From NCBI GenBank assembly GCA_026936335.1, contig JAPMXV010000020.1, positions 62,001-126,000 on the forward strand: 64,000 nt of DNA, in the 5' to 3' direction. A program made the translations under genes and the position numbers. This document shows, in pieces, positions 50,345 to 60,870 of this stretch. The notes below the pieces were generated by a model, which saw only the letters and a list, made by a program, of their open reading frames with translations, had not been told where the DNA came from and ran no database searches. The DNA is from Mantamonas sphyraenae (Eukaryota; CRuMs; Mantamonadidae). Position 1 is the stretch's first letter, and every line of letters begins with the position of its first letter.

Positions 50345-51784
50345 TCACCACTCCTCAAACAGATCCTTGAAAGCACTGGATGAGGTGCTGGAGGAGCTCT
50401 TGAGCTCCTGCTCGTCGAGCTCGTCCTCGGGATAGTCGTCAAAGTTGGAGGTGTCATCCTCGGATGAGGTGGTGGGCACAAACGGAGTCTCGAGCTGCTT
50501 GTGCACGAGCTCCTTCCAGTCCAGGCCCTGGAACCAGGGGTGCTTCTTGATGTCCTCGGCTCCGTTCTTCAGGTTACCCAAGCGCTTCGTCAGGTCGACC
50601 GTGAGCAGCTTCTTGATGAGATCCTTGCTGACGACGTCAAAGTGCGACGGGAAGTACAGCTTGCCCTTGAGAATCTGCTTGTAGATTCCAAACGGGTCCT
50701 CGTCATAGAACGGGGTGTAACCGGCCAGCATTTCGTAGATGAGCACACCCACGCACCACCAGTCCACAGACTTGCCGTAGCCCTTGCCGCGGATAATCTC
50801 CGGCGCCACGTACTCTGCGGTTCCACAAAAGGTGAACGTTCTGTGCAGGGGCCGTGTCGTCGAGTTGGGTCAGTGGCAGGAGAAGGGCGTGCTGAGTTCC
50901 GCAAAAAATCGAAACGAGAGGGAAATTCGCGAACGCCAAAACAAGCGGAAAGCAAAGCGCGTAGAATATGCCACCATTGCCTGCAAGGGCATGTGCAGAC
51001 TCCATAGCCAAGGGTGACGCGAGCGCATCCACGTGGCCATAAGCTGCCTAGCATAGGTGGTCGTGAGGTCGCGTGACGGCGCCCTTGGCCACAAAAGGAA
51101 GTCTGCGAGAGGGACAATTTGCGCCATCGCTCCGCAAGGCAAGAGGGAAACGAGTGTGCCTCTGCAGGCTGCACAAACTTACTTGTTGTACTCCACCATC
51201 TTGGCGAAGCCAAAGTCGGTGATCTTGATGTGGCCGTCGTGGTCGAGCAGCAGGTTCTCGGGCTTGAGGTCGCGGTACATAATGTTCTTGTGGTGCAGGT
51301 ATTGAAAGGCGAGGGAGATTTCGCCCGCATAGTAGCGTGCACGGGGCACATCGAACCGCCTGTTCTTGCGCAGGTGGTGGAACAGTTCTCCGCCACGCAC
51401 ATACTCAAACAGCATGTACAGGTTGTACTTGTCTTGAAAGGTTCGGTACAGGTTTACAATGAACGGGTGGCGGATGGACAGCAGGATTTTGCGCTCGTTC
51501 TCCACGTGCTCCACCTGCTTCAGGCGCACAATTTCGGCCTTTTGCATCTGCTTCATGGCAAACACACTACCGGAAGCCTCGTGCTTGCACAGGCGCACAC
51601 GTCCAAAAGTGCCTGTGCCCAGTGTGGTCGTCGCCACAAGATCGTCAAAGTCGAGGTCCGAAAGCATGGCCTCAAACTCCTCGTCGACGTCGCCCGTGTA
51701 TTCGGCTTCGTCAGATCCATCGTCCTCCTTCCCCTTCACCAGGGAGCTCATCTTGGATTTGAAGCTTGTAAGCCGCTTGGACAT
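50345..51784 (-). CDS. cAMP-dependent protein kinase catalytic subunit (AGC kinase)
   Basis: Exons 51784-51183 and 50840-50345, 365 aa; the 342-bp intron (GTAAGT...GTGCACAG) splits a Lys codon just before the activation loop. Start is at MSKRLTSFKSK; in-frame ATGs at 51847 and 51898 are alternatives. All kinase landmarks are intact: LGTGTFGRVRLCKH (Gly loop), FAMKQM (Lys), IMYRDLKPENLLLD, KITDFGFAKM, TFTFCGTAEYVAPEII with the activation-loop Thr, and SVDWWCVGVLIYEMLAGYTP-FYD. The C-tail has SNFDDYPEDE (the FDDY motif of PKA) and ends FKDLFEEW. The acidic N-terminus and tail make PKA/PRKX the best match. It lies head-to-head with an adenylyl cyclase gene. Confidence 0.92.
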
Positions 51785-52015
51785 CGCGAGAAAAACCTGG
51801 TTGACCCCGTGCAGCAGCGAACTTTGCAAGGGCTCCGGTTTGAGCATCGTCAAACTGCAGTCCGACCAGACTGACCACATGAGATCACATCGAGGCATGC
51901 GCAGTGTGTTTCATCCAGAGACAGCACGAAGCCGGGAGGAAGAAGCAGAGGGGCCCGAGATGGCAAAAACCAAATCCGCTCGAAAAACGCTCGCAGGAGC
52001 CGAACAGCCCAAAAA

Positions 52016-55000
52016 ATGCCTCGCGTGACCCCTCTGCACAGAACGGAGCAGCAAGGGGTGCTTGGCGACACAGAAGGTGATGAGAGACGGCATCAGTTGC
52101 AGCCGAACGACTCGTTGGTGCAACTGATGCGCGTGTCAGCGTCGTCGCGGGAATCCATGTTCTCACGTGTTTCGGGAAACAAAACACGTAGCCAGACACA
52201 TGTGCCCGACGCATCGCGCATGGACTTTCTGTCCACCATGCGGGCTGTCGATCCAGAGGCGAAAAGTCGCTGGCAAGCACCGGAAATGGAAGCGGAACTC
52301 GCTCAAAAGCGTGCATGGTTCTCCCCCACGGCATTCGCCTTGCCGATGATGGAGACTCGCTTCTGGACATCTGTGATTGCGCGCACCAACCACATTACAG
52401 CCATCCTACTGTGTATTACCATATCGTTGTCGTGGTTGGTCAGTGTGGCCGACCCACACCCGTCCTCGAAAATGGGCTTCCTTGGTTTGGAGCTGAAATT
52501 GCAAACACGCGTCATCCACACTGTGCTGGCTTTGACGTGGGTCATGCTCACCCTGGGGGTTCAGGTGCGTGCACGCATGTTCATTCAGACGCTGCGTGAG
52601 CGAGAGCGTGCTCGTGAGCGAAATACGTCGGAAAGCGAGAATGAGCACAAAGGCGCCGGTGGAGATGTGCACAGCAACGAACGGAGCACAACGGACAACC
52701 TGTCGTCCGCGCCGACGACACGGCCGCCCAGCAGCGCGCTGAAGCCGACCATTGTAAATACGGAGATGGGCGCAGGACGCATGCGCACCTCAAACAGCCG
52801 TCAGACGCGGTTGTACTTGACGCCGGTGACTCCTGCGCCGCCGAGCAAGGGAAGCGTTTCTCGAACGGCTAGTTCGCGCACCTCGCACGGCCAGCTGTCG
52901 GGATCCACAATCGACACAGGGGAAGAGGATCGATTGCCACTGCGTGCACGCAACCTTTTGTACTTCTTCTTCGGTGCACAGATTGTTCTTGTGCAGGTGC
53001 TGTTGCTGAATGTGATCGGTGCCCGCGAGGAACTGGGCGACCCGCTGACCTTTATGCTGGACCCTTTTGGCATCCAGGTGCTCATCCTGTTTGTCAACAT
53101 GCCCTCCACGCTGCTGGTGGTCCAGTTTGTGCCCATGTATGTGGTCCGTCTGTGGCTGCTTCTTCATCCCGCGGGTGACCTAGCCACGCAGCTTGTACAG
53201 CTGACCCAACTGGTTATCCTCACCTCTGTGCTCTACACAAATGCCCTCATTGTATATTCTCGAGAGAGCAGCGAACGCACCGAGTTTAAAGAACGACGCA
53301 GCCGCTCGGCTGCACGACGACGTCTGAGCCAGCAGGCCACGGGCACGATGAAAATCCTGTCTCGATTGCTGCCGGAAAGTGTGATTATGCGCCTGTTGAA
53401 ACAGCCCGAGGAGATTGCAGACCTGTACGCAGAGACGACGGTGCTGTTTGCACGCTTCAGCGTGTGCGAGCTTGCGGCGGCGCGCATCACACAAGTGGTG
53501 GTGGACATCATGCAGGAGTTCACCCCGCTTCTGGACAAGCTGATTGTGCAGTACGACATCGAAAAGGTGAAAACGGTGGGGCTGACGACAATTGTGAGCG
53601 CTGGCGTGCCGATTCGCCGCTCCGACCACGCCCACGCCATCGCCGACTTTGCTCTGGACCTGCGCGATCTGGTGAAGCGCTTCAACGAGGATGTGGTGGA
53701 CCGTGAGCCGTTGTACGTGCGCAACGTATACACACGCTACGGCATGCAGCTGCCCGATGGAGTCGATGTGGAAAAGATCCCCCCGTTGCAGGTGACCATC
53801 GGCATGAGCAGCGGCCCGCTGGTGGCCGGTGTCATGTCTACCTCTGGCCTTTCGTGGGACATCTTTGGGGACACAGTCAATGTGGCGTCGCGCATGGCCA
53901 CACACAGCAAGCCGGGAGTGATTCTGTGCTCAGACGCGTCGTTCTATCGACTCCGCGACGAGTACCTGTTTCAATCGCAGCCCGAACGCTACATCAAGGG
54001 AAAGGGCAACATGCACACGTATATACTGGAACGCAGCCGCGCGGACGAGCTGCCGGTCTTCAACTGGCTGCCTGTGGACGCGTATGGACGAGCGATCCAC
54101 GACCCACAACACCACGGCCGTTCGCCCGGCGCAGGCGTGTCGCCGTCACAGTCACACGACGGAACCATGAGTCCACGCACGAGTGCCAGCAAGGTGTCGA
54201 GCAAACACTCGTCGCCTGCCTTGACTCCCGCGGTTTCCGGAAGGGCGTTTGAGGAAGGCCATGATGTGGCAGACCAGACGTCCCTGCGTGCAGACGATCA
54301 GAACAATGGGAGCACAAGCGTAGCGCCGCGGGTGCAGAGCTCGGGAGGTGTGGTTGTCAACGGACGACTGTTTCCAAATGCTGGAGACATGGAGGTTGTG
54401 GACATGGCGCAGGAGGCGGATCAGGATGTGTTGGGCGATTTGGTGACGCTGAACAGATCGCACATGGGTCGTACGGGTATGGCTATTGAACCTGTGCGTC
54501 TGGTGCACGTGGATTCCGCCGAAAGCGCAGGGACAGAAGATTCACGTGTCGACGCAGGGTCGTTTCATTCGCTGCGAACGCCCGTGAAGAGCATGTCCAT
54601 GGACACAGACTTGACAGACGGTGATGCAGGGCTTGAGCCGATGCCCGTGGACTTGAGTGGCACCACATACACGCCTGTGTCGCTGGCAATGCGGCGATCG
54701 ACGCTGGACTCGGGCAGGTTCCGTGAGCTGGCGGCAGCGATTGCACCCAAGATTGTGGTGGATCGTGATGACGTTGCGAGTGGAAGCGCAAGAGTGTGCG
54801 AAGGAAGAGCAAGGGAATGGGCGAAGACGGCACAGAGGCAGGCGAGAGTGGCAGCGGAGGACACCGGACAGTGGACGACGACGAAGAGGAAGAGGAAGAA
54901 GACGAGGAGGAGGAAGACGAAGAGGAGGACGACGAGCACGAAGAGCAAGACACGGACATGGGCAGTGACAGTCATTCATTGGTGTCGTGGAACCCATCTG

Positions 55001-56847
55001 TGGCGGGTCGACCGAGTGCAAGCCGCACAGGAGCATGGTTGACTGGATCGGCGTCGGGTGTGACGTCCAAGTTTGGTGGGAACCGGGAGCAGCCGCCGAA
55101 GCTGGAGGGGGTGGCTGAATACGAAGGAGAGGGCAATGAGGGTTCGTTGCTGCCAGAAGACTCGCCTGCGGGCATGTCGTCGTATCGCATGTACCGACGC
55201 TCGCGCACGCGTGTGTCCCATCGCAATTCGGGCCGCACGAGCGCGCACACAAGCGACAGACGCGGGGCGGAGCGGGAGGAGCGTGTGAGCGGCAGCGACG
55301 TCAATCTCCTGTATCGAGTGGTGCAAGTTGTATCGCAGTCCAACACAGAGGTGCAGCGACAGTATGACGATCACACACACGAAGAGATGCCGGACATTCA
55401 CCCGCTGACGCTGCGCTTCCAGGGCAAGGATGCGTTGCTGGAGGCTACGTTTGTGCCTCCGTTGCGCAACATGGACGAGCAGATGCTGGTGATGACGTGG
55501 ATCCAGGGCCTGTGGTTGTTCTGTGCCGGGATGGTGCAGACATCTGCGATCATTGTGGGCGTGGAGCAGTCCAAGCGCGAAGTTCTGATTGGCGAGACCG
55601 TACTTTGGTGTATGGTGGCCTTGGCACTGATGATGGGTGTGTTTGCACGGCGTGTACTCGCGCACGACCGCATGGTGGGCTTCAGTGTGCGCAGGTACGT
55701 TCTGATGCAGTCGATCTTGGTGGCCATTGGCCTGCTGCAGTTTTGCGGCACCACGCGCACATCGGCGGGCTTGTATCTCGTGATCAGCTTTGTGTTTCTG
55801 CCTTTGGTGTTCAACAGTGTCACCGTGCGTCGTCTGCTGCTTTGGAGTCTGCTGCTGAACGTCGGAGTGTGGATCACATTTCTCTACCAACCCACTGGTT
55901 GGACGGCCGACGCCATTGTGGAGCAGACTTCAGAGGACGACGGCTTGTTTGCGATGCAGAATGGCAGCCTGTGGGTGGGTATGGCCATGCGCTTGCTTGC
56001 TCTGGGTGTGCTGTGCACGTTGTTTGCGCTCGCTGCAGCCTACAGTATGGAGCTGCAGGCACGTGTGCTGTTCTACCGCGCCTACAAGAAGCGTGGCTTT
56101 GATGCACAGCTGCGTGCACAGGCCGATGTGTTTGAACTCCTGCTTGCGCAGACGTTGCCAGCACCTATTCTGCGCATGGTGCGCCGCAAAGCAAAGTCGT
56201 TCAGTGTGCAGTTTAACAATCCGACGGTGATGCTGTTGGATATTGCTGATTTCACGCGCATTTCCTCGTTCCTGTCTGCAGAGGAGGTTGTGCAGCTGCT
56301 GGCGAGGCTGTTTGGTCTTATCGACCGCAGCATCGGCCAGAACGGCGTGTTCAAGATCAAGAACATTGGTGACGCGGTGATGGCGGCCAGCAACCTCAGC
56401 AACAGCGATAACGCGGAGCGTGGGGCCATTGCCATGGCCGATGTTGCCTTGGAGGCGCTGGAGGCCGTGGCTGAGTTCAACGAAAGCCCCTTTCGGCGAC
56501 GGCTTGGCATCAAGCCGTTGCGCGTGCGCATTGGCCTGAGCAGCGGTCCGGCAAGCGCCATGTGTGTGCTGGGCAAGAACAAGTTTTCGTTTGATCTGTT
56601 TGGTCAGGTGATGGACGAAGTGGGCAGGATGGAGGCAGGGGCGATTCCCGGCAACGTGCGTCTGGGCAACGCCACCTATCTCATGCTGCGCAACCATTAC
56701 CACATTGCAGACATGGGCAAGCAAGGCAAGTATCTGTTGCATCACAACAGTGAGTGCCCCGTCGGCGATCGTGAAACCTGCCTCGATTCGTTTGTCCTCG
56801 TCGACGAGGACATAGAAGCCGACGTCACTGTGTCCGACAGCATGTGA
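52016..56847 (+). CDS. Transmembrane adenylyl cyclase, 2 x 6 TM, two class III domains
   Basis: Two frames (52016-55042 and 54796-56847) overlap; a missing base near 54790 (...SGS|RKSVRRKSKGMG) joins them into about 1,610 aa. First TM set is in residues ~122-412 (ITAILLCITISLSWLVSV, NLLYFFFGAQIVLVQVLLLN, FGIQVLILFVNMPSTLLVVQ). First cyclase domain is ~470-680: VLFARFSVCE lacks the first metal Asp and EKVKTVGLTTIVSAG lacks the second, but WDIFGDTVNVASRM keeps adenine Asp, Asn and Arg. A long linker is ~700-1150. The second TM set is ~1158-1350 (LWCMVALALMMGVFARRVL ...). Second cyclase domain is ~1370-1590: VMLLDIADFTRIS and FKIKNIGDAVMAASN keep both metal Asp, while the transition-state Asn is changed (FGQVMDEVGRM). 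The layout is that of animal tmAC, making cAMP. An upstream frame (MAKTKSARKTLAGAEQ, from 51959) could extend the N-terminus if the A6 run before 52016 were one base longer. Confidence 0.85.
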
Positions 56848-56897
56848 GAGAGGGGAGGAGAGCGGGGAAAGAGACTGAAGATGCGACAAATGTACGT

Positions 56898-57965
56898 TCA
56901 TGTGCCACCACCTCGCCGCCTCCTCTTTTTGCCCTGCAGACGTTGCAGGGCTGCCTGTTTGGCAGCCTCGAGAGTGTCGCTGTCGATTTTGGCATCGGCT
57001 TGTGCCTTTTGTTCGGCTTCCTGTGCCGCTTGGGCAGCCTCACGCTCTGCCTTTTCGCGAAGCTGTTGCTGCAAAAACTCGGTGGATGGCGCCTGTCGTT
57101 GGTTGCCGTACGCGACGGGACGAGCGTCGATGCTGGGATGTGCAGTGTCTATGGCTGTGTCGTCGTTGTCGTCGCACTGGCACCACCGTGGCGGCCGTCA
57201 TGGTCGTCGTCGTCGTCGTCGTCGTCGCGTGGCCGTTTGCGCGAGTCTGCTGTGTGTTGGGCCGTGCTGGGTGGCGATGGTGGGTTCTGTGCCGTGCCAG
57301 TATCCACGGCGCTTGTGGTTTGTTCCGGAATCACCTCTTCCACGATGGTGTCTGGCTGCTGCGTGCCCACGCGCGCCGTTGAGCATGTTGCGATGAAAGT
57401 CTGCCAACCCCGCACGACGACGCACATCATTGGCTCGCTCCTCCTCTTCCTTGCGCTTCTGCTCCTGTTCCCATTCTTCCATTTGTTTCTTGTGTTCGTA
57501 GTAGGCGCCCGTGACAAAGGCTTCCTTGTCGTCAAACTGCCCGCCTTCCGCCTCGAGCTCCCGCGCCGCCGCACGCTCCTTGCGCCTCTGGCTCTCCATT
57601 TCTCGCTCCCGCGCCGACTTGAACAGGTGTTGGATGATGCGAGGTTGCAAGTCCTGAGCCTGCGCGGCCTTTTTCGCAGCAAAGGCGTCCCGCTTCCCGC
57701 TAAACTCGTCGTATTGCTCGTCGTACTGGTAGGCTGTGGGATCCTCGGCCAACACGGCCTGTTGCTTCTGCACTTCCGATGCTCTCAGGGCCTCCTGGGC
57801 ACCGCTCACCTTTGTCAGTTTGCCTTGGGCGAGCAGATTGCCCTCTTTGGCAGCTTGAGCAAACACATTGGGCTTGGGCTTGGGTTTGCGGCCCTTGGTC
57901 GCCTTTTTCGGGTTCTTCTTGGGCAGGTTGAGTCCCACAGAGATAGACGGGGGATTGGTTGACAT
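56898..57965 (-). CDS. NSRP1: Nuclear speckle splicing regulatory protein 1 (NSRP1/CCDC55)
   Basis: ATG at 57965 (MSTNPPSISVGLNLPKK); TGA at 56898-56900. Family blocks: GLNLPKKNP, AVLAEDPTAYQYDEQYDEF, RIIQHLFKSAREREMESQRR, EAEGGQFDDKEAFVTGAYYE and RRRAGLADFHRNMLN. Two frame breaks follow: +1 near 57385 (LNGAR|VGTQQPDTIVEE) and -1 near 57180 (in a poly-Asp/Thr stretch, resuming ...DDTAIDTAHPSIDARPVAYG). Net frame is kept: 1,068 nt, 355 aa. The C-terminus is an Ala/Glu/Gln coiled coil ending KKRRRRGGGT. NSRP1 modulates alternative splicing in animals; here introns are few, so a general pre-mRNA role is more likely (inference). It is convergent with the cyclase gene (50 bp), divergent from the next (88 bp). 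Confidence 0.82.
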
Positions 57966-58053
57966 TCCACTTTCCAGGGGCGGGTGGTTCGGACTGGGTG
58001 CGGCAGCGGAGACACTGAAACCATTAGCACCAAACAGTGACACCAAGAGCAGC

Positions 58054-59509
58054 ATGTCTACCAGCGAAGGAAGCAGCGAGACAAAGACAGGCTTGTTGGC
58101 CGACTACAACCAGTTTCTGACCAAGGAGTCGCAGATGCGTCAGGAATCGCCCATCCGAGCGCTGTACCCGCTGATGCGCATCCCAGGCATGATCTCCCTC
58201 GGCGGCGGGTTGCCCAATCCCGGTAGGTTGGAGGGGTAGATGGGTGAGGAGTGTGTGGTGGATACGGGGGAGGGTGTGTGCGCTGACACGCGCGGGGACG
58301 CTTTGGCAGAAATGTTTCCCTTCCAGGAGCTTCAGGTGACGCTGAAAGACGGGACGACGCTGAAGCTGGAGGGGTCGACTCTGGACCAGGCGATGCAGTA
58401 TTCGCCGTCTTCAGGAATGGCCAACACGGTGGAGGTGATGAAGAAGCTGCAAGAGGATGTGCATGGACGCAAGGTGGGTTCCGACTGGGATCTGTGTTTC
58501 ACCACGGGCTCTCAGGACGCACTCTACCGTGCAGTGGACATGCTCCTCACGGAAGGAGACGCCATGCTGACGGAAGACCCGACATACACGGGTCTGCTTG
58601 CCATGGTGAAGCCGATGGGCATCACGTGCGTCGGTGTGGAGACGGACGACGGGGGCATCGTGCCCGAGGCCCTGGAGGATACGTTGGCAGGGTGGGACGA
58701 GGCTGAACGGGGGTATGCCAAGCCCAAGGTGCTTGCATGTGATCCCCACGGGTCAGAACCCGTCGGGGGCGACGCTGTCGGTGGAACGGAAGCAGGCAGT
58801 GTACGAGATTGCGTGCAAGCACAATCTGATTGTGCTCGAGGACGATCCGTACTATTACCTGTCGTTCAAGGAGGAGTACGAAGCGAGCCTGTGGAGCATG
58901 GACACAGAGGGACGGGTGTTGCGCTTCGACTCGTTCTCCAAGGTGTTGTCCTCTGGCATGCGCGTGGGTGTGGTGAGTGGACCCACTCCATTGATCCACC
59001 GCGTGGTGTTGAGCATGCAAGTGTCGTCGTTGCACAGCAGTGGACTGGTGCAGGGCATTTTCACCGCGCTGATGCAACAATGGGGCCTGGACGGGTGGAA
59101 CGCACACATTGCGGGCGTACGGGAGTTTTACAAACAGCGACGTGACCTGTGTTGTGCCTTTGCAGACAAGTATGTGGGCGACAAGGCCACATGGACGCCT
59201 CCGCAGGCGGGAATGTTTCTGTGGTTCAAGCTCAACGGCATCGAGGACACGGGCGAGCTCATCTACACCAAGGCGGTGAGCAAGAAGGTGCTCTTGCTGC
59301 CAGGCAAGGTGTTTTCGCCGCTCAACAACGACGATGTCAAGTCGCCGTACGTGCGTGCGAGCTTCAGCCTCGCCACCGAAGAGCAGATGGAGGAAGCCAT
59401 GCGTCGTTTTGGTGAGCTTTTGGAAGAGGCGATTGCTGAGAGTGGAGCAGCGGGTGAGGCGGACAATGACGAGACGGTGGCGGAGGATGAGGAGGAAGAA
59501 GAGGAGTAG
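58054..59509 (+). CDS. Aminoadipate/kynurenine aminotransferase (fold type I PLP)
   Basis: Exon 1 is 58054-58222, exon 2 58310-59509 (87-bp intron, GTAGGT...TTGGCAG). One extra base near 58735 (KVL|HVIPTGQNPSG) breaks the frame; without it the length is exactly 455 codons. Motifs of the AADAT/Aro8 family: PGMISLGGGLPNPEMFPF, LCFTTGSQDALYRAVDML, EDPTYTGLLAMV, IPTGQNPSGATLS, VLEDDPYYYLSFKEEYE, the PLP lysine in RFDSFSKVLSSGMRVG and the carboxylate Arg in YVRASFSLATEEQM. It transfers amino groups from 2-aminoadipate, kynurenine or aromatic amino acids to 2-oxoglutarate. No targeting peptide. The C-terminal tail is acidic (EEEEEE). Confidence 0.9.
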
Positions 59510-59540
59510 GTGCGTGGAGTGGTGCGCCCGAAGAGCCACA

Positions 59541-60098
59541 ATGAAGCTTTTTGTCAAGACAGAAGAGGGAGAGACAGAGGCGGTGGATGGAGTGGAGGAG
59601 ACAGCGACGTGCAAGGAACTGCTGGTGCAGCTTGACGAAGCTATTGGGGTGCGCACGTGGAGCGTAGTGTTTGGCGACCGTGTGCTCGTGCCATTGGACA
59701 CGCCTGTGGCCAGCTACGATCTGGTGGACGGATCTATCCTCCATCGCATGCTCAGGTTGGATCTGAAGGAGTCACAACCATTCTGGGTGACGGTGGAGCG
59801 ACCAAACGGAGTCACGCAAATGATCGAGGCGTTTGCCGAAGAAACCGTGGCTGCCGTGTGCGCCAGGGCCAGGAGAGCCATCGGACAGCCCTTTTTAAGT
59901 GAGGAGGGCATGTTCTTGCAGTACGATGGGCGTCGAGTGGCGGAGGAGGAGGCTGAGCTGGCCTTTGGTGACTTTGTCGGAGACTCGGAGTGGATTCAAG
60001 GAACGTTCACGTGTGGGTATGACCCCATCACCATCGAGGGGGAGGAGGAGGAAGAGGGTGGACAACAGGGTGGAGTGTCTGGAGGAGAATCGCAGTGA
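59541..60098 (+). CDS. Protein with two ubiquitin-like domains (copy 1)
   Basis: Single exon, 185 aa, beginning MKLFVKTEEGETEAVDGVEE, which follows the ubiquitin beta-hairpin pattern (M-x-[IL]-F-V-K-T-x-x-G). Residues 1-75 form the first beta-grasp unit (CKELLVQLDEAIGVRTWSVV as helix, FGDRVLVPLDTPVASYDLVD as the strand-loop). Residues ~80-160 form a second one (FWVTVERPNGVTQMIEAF, helix TVAAVCARARRAIG, then MFLQYDGRRVAEEEAELAFG). The tail is acidic and Gly-rich (EEEEEGGQQGGVSGGESQ); a GG pair is present but not at the end. It could be an adaptor or a processed modifier. A one-base shift near 60090 would continue the frame into the next gene (ENRSEPAHSRAKEQNNGG), making a four-Ubl protein. Function unknown. 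Confidence 0.75.
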   Translation: MKLFVKTEEGETEAVDGVEETATCKELLVQLDEAIGVRTWSVVFGDRVLVPLDTPVASYDLVDGSILHRMLRLDLKESQPFWVTVERPNGVTQMIEAFAEETVAAVCARARRAIGQPFLSEEGMFLQYDGRRVAEEEAELAFGDFVGDSEWIQGTFTCGYDPITIEGEEEEEGGQQGGVSGGESQ

Positions 60099-60144
60099 AC
60101 CTGCGCACAGCCGAGCAAAAGAACAGAACAACGGGGGGTCGTGG

Positions 60145-60756
60145 ATGGGGAAGCTCAGTCTGTGGGTGAAGACCGTGGTTGCACGCATCGTAGAGATTAC
60201 AGATGTGGAGGAGGACTGGACAGCGGCTCAGTTGGTGCAGCACATCGACCGAAGCGAAGCCTACGCGTCGATTGGGCCACCGCTCGACTGCAGTATCCTG
60301 GTTCACCGTGGAAAGCTGTTCATGGCCAACGACACGCCAATATCAGAGTTTGGAATGGTGCCAGGTTCGGAGGAGGCGATTCACTCTGTGCTTCGGAGCG
60401 TGGGAGCGAAAACGAACACGTTCCAGTTTCTCCTCCCCAGCGGAACGCAGTTTTCCGCGACCATCTCCTTGGACTTGACGATGATGAACGCGTATGCACT
60501 GGTGCAGAGGTTCATCGGCAAACCGTGGAACGAAAAGAAGATCCGGGTGTTGCACGATGGGTTGCTTTTTGCAAACGACGCAAACGCAAACGTGCGCGAG
60601 GTTCTGCTGCAAGGGAACACCCTGTCTCCAGGGCTAATCACCGTTGAGTTGATGGAAGAGGACGAGGAGGGGGAAACGGAGGACGTGGACGTGGAAGTTG
60701 TGCTGGAAAATGAGGACGGAAGCTCGACGGAGCAGAGCGAGGCTGTGGTGTCGTGA
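60145..60756 (+). CDS. Protein with two ubiquitin-like domains (copy 2)
   Basis: Single-exon frame, 203 aa from ATG 60145 (MGKLSLWVKTVVARIVEITD); the frame itself is open from 59899. Residues 1-85 are a ubiquitin-like unit (LWVKTVVARIVEITDVEEDW, helix TAAQLVQHIDRS, CSILVHRGKLFMANDTPISE). Residues ~90-175 are a second unit (FQFLLPSGTQFSATISLDLT, helix NAYALVQRFIGKPW, IRVLHDGLLFANDANANVRE, SPGLITVELM). An acidic tail without GG follows. The same order and spacing as in the preceding gene, 46 bp upstream, points to tandem duplication or a single broken gene. No catalytic residues are seen, so a binding role is the likeliest. Confidence 0.72.
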   Translation: MGKLSLWVKTVVARIVEITDVEEDWTAAQLVQHIDRSEAYASIGPPLDCSILVHRGKLFMANDTPISEFGMVPGSEEAIHSVLRSVGAKTNTFQFLLPSGTQFSATISLDLTMMNAYALVQRFIGKPWNEKKIRVLHDGLLFANDANANVREVLLQGNTLSPGLITVELMEEDEEGETEDVDVEVVLENEDGSSTEQSEAVVS

Positions 60757-60758
60757 AG

Positions 60759-60804
<46 letters not shown>
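60757..60804. repeat. Compound (CA)n(GA)n microsatellite
   Basis: CA run directly followed by a GA run (AGAGAG... to 60804), between the second Ubl gene's stop and the DCX-NTPase start. Confidence 0.9.
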
Positions 60805-60807
<3 letters not shown>

Positions 60808-60870
60808 CACATTGGTTGCCAAATTGCTTTTCTGCTTCTGTGTGTGCACTGCCTCTGCCAAGCAATTGAC

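Noticed and set aside
56844-57962. 372-codon plus frame
   Set aside because: Antisense of NSRP1; the minus strand holds the conserved NSRP1 blocks.
35555-58735. Programmed +1 frameshifting as the cause of the frame breaks
   Set aside because: The first cases seen were all +1, but others (54790, 57180, 62410, 62478) are -1, and no common slippery sequence or stop-codon context is shared.
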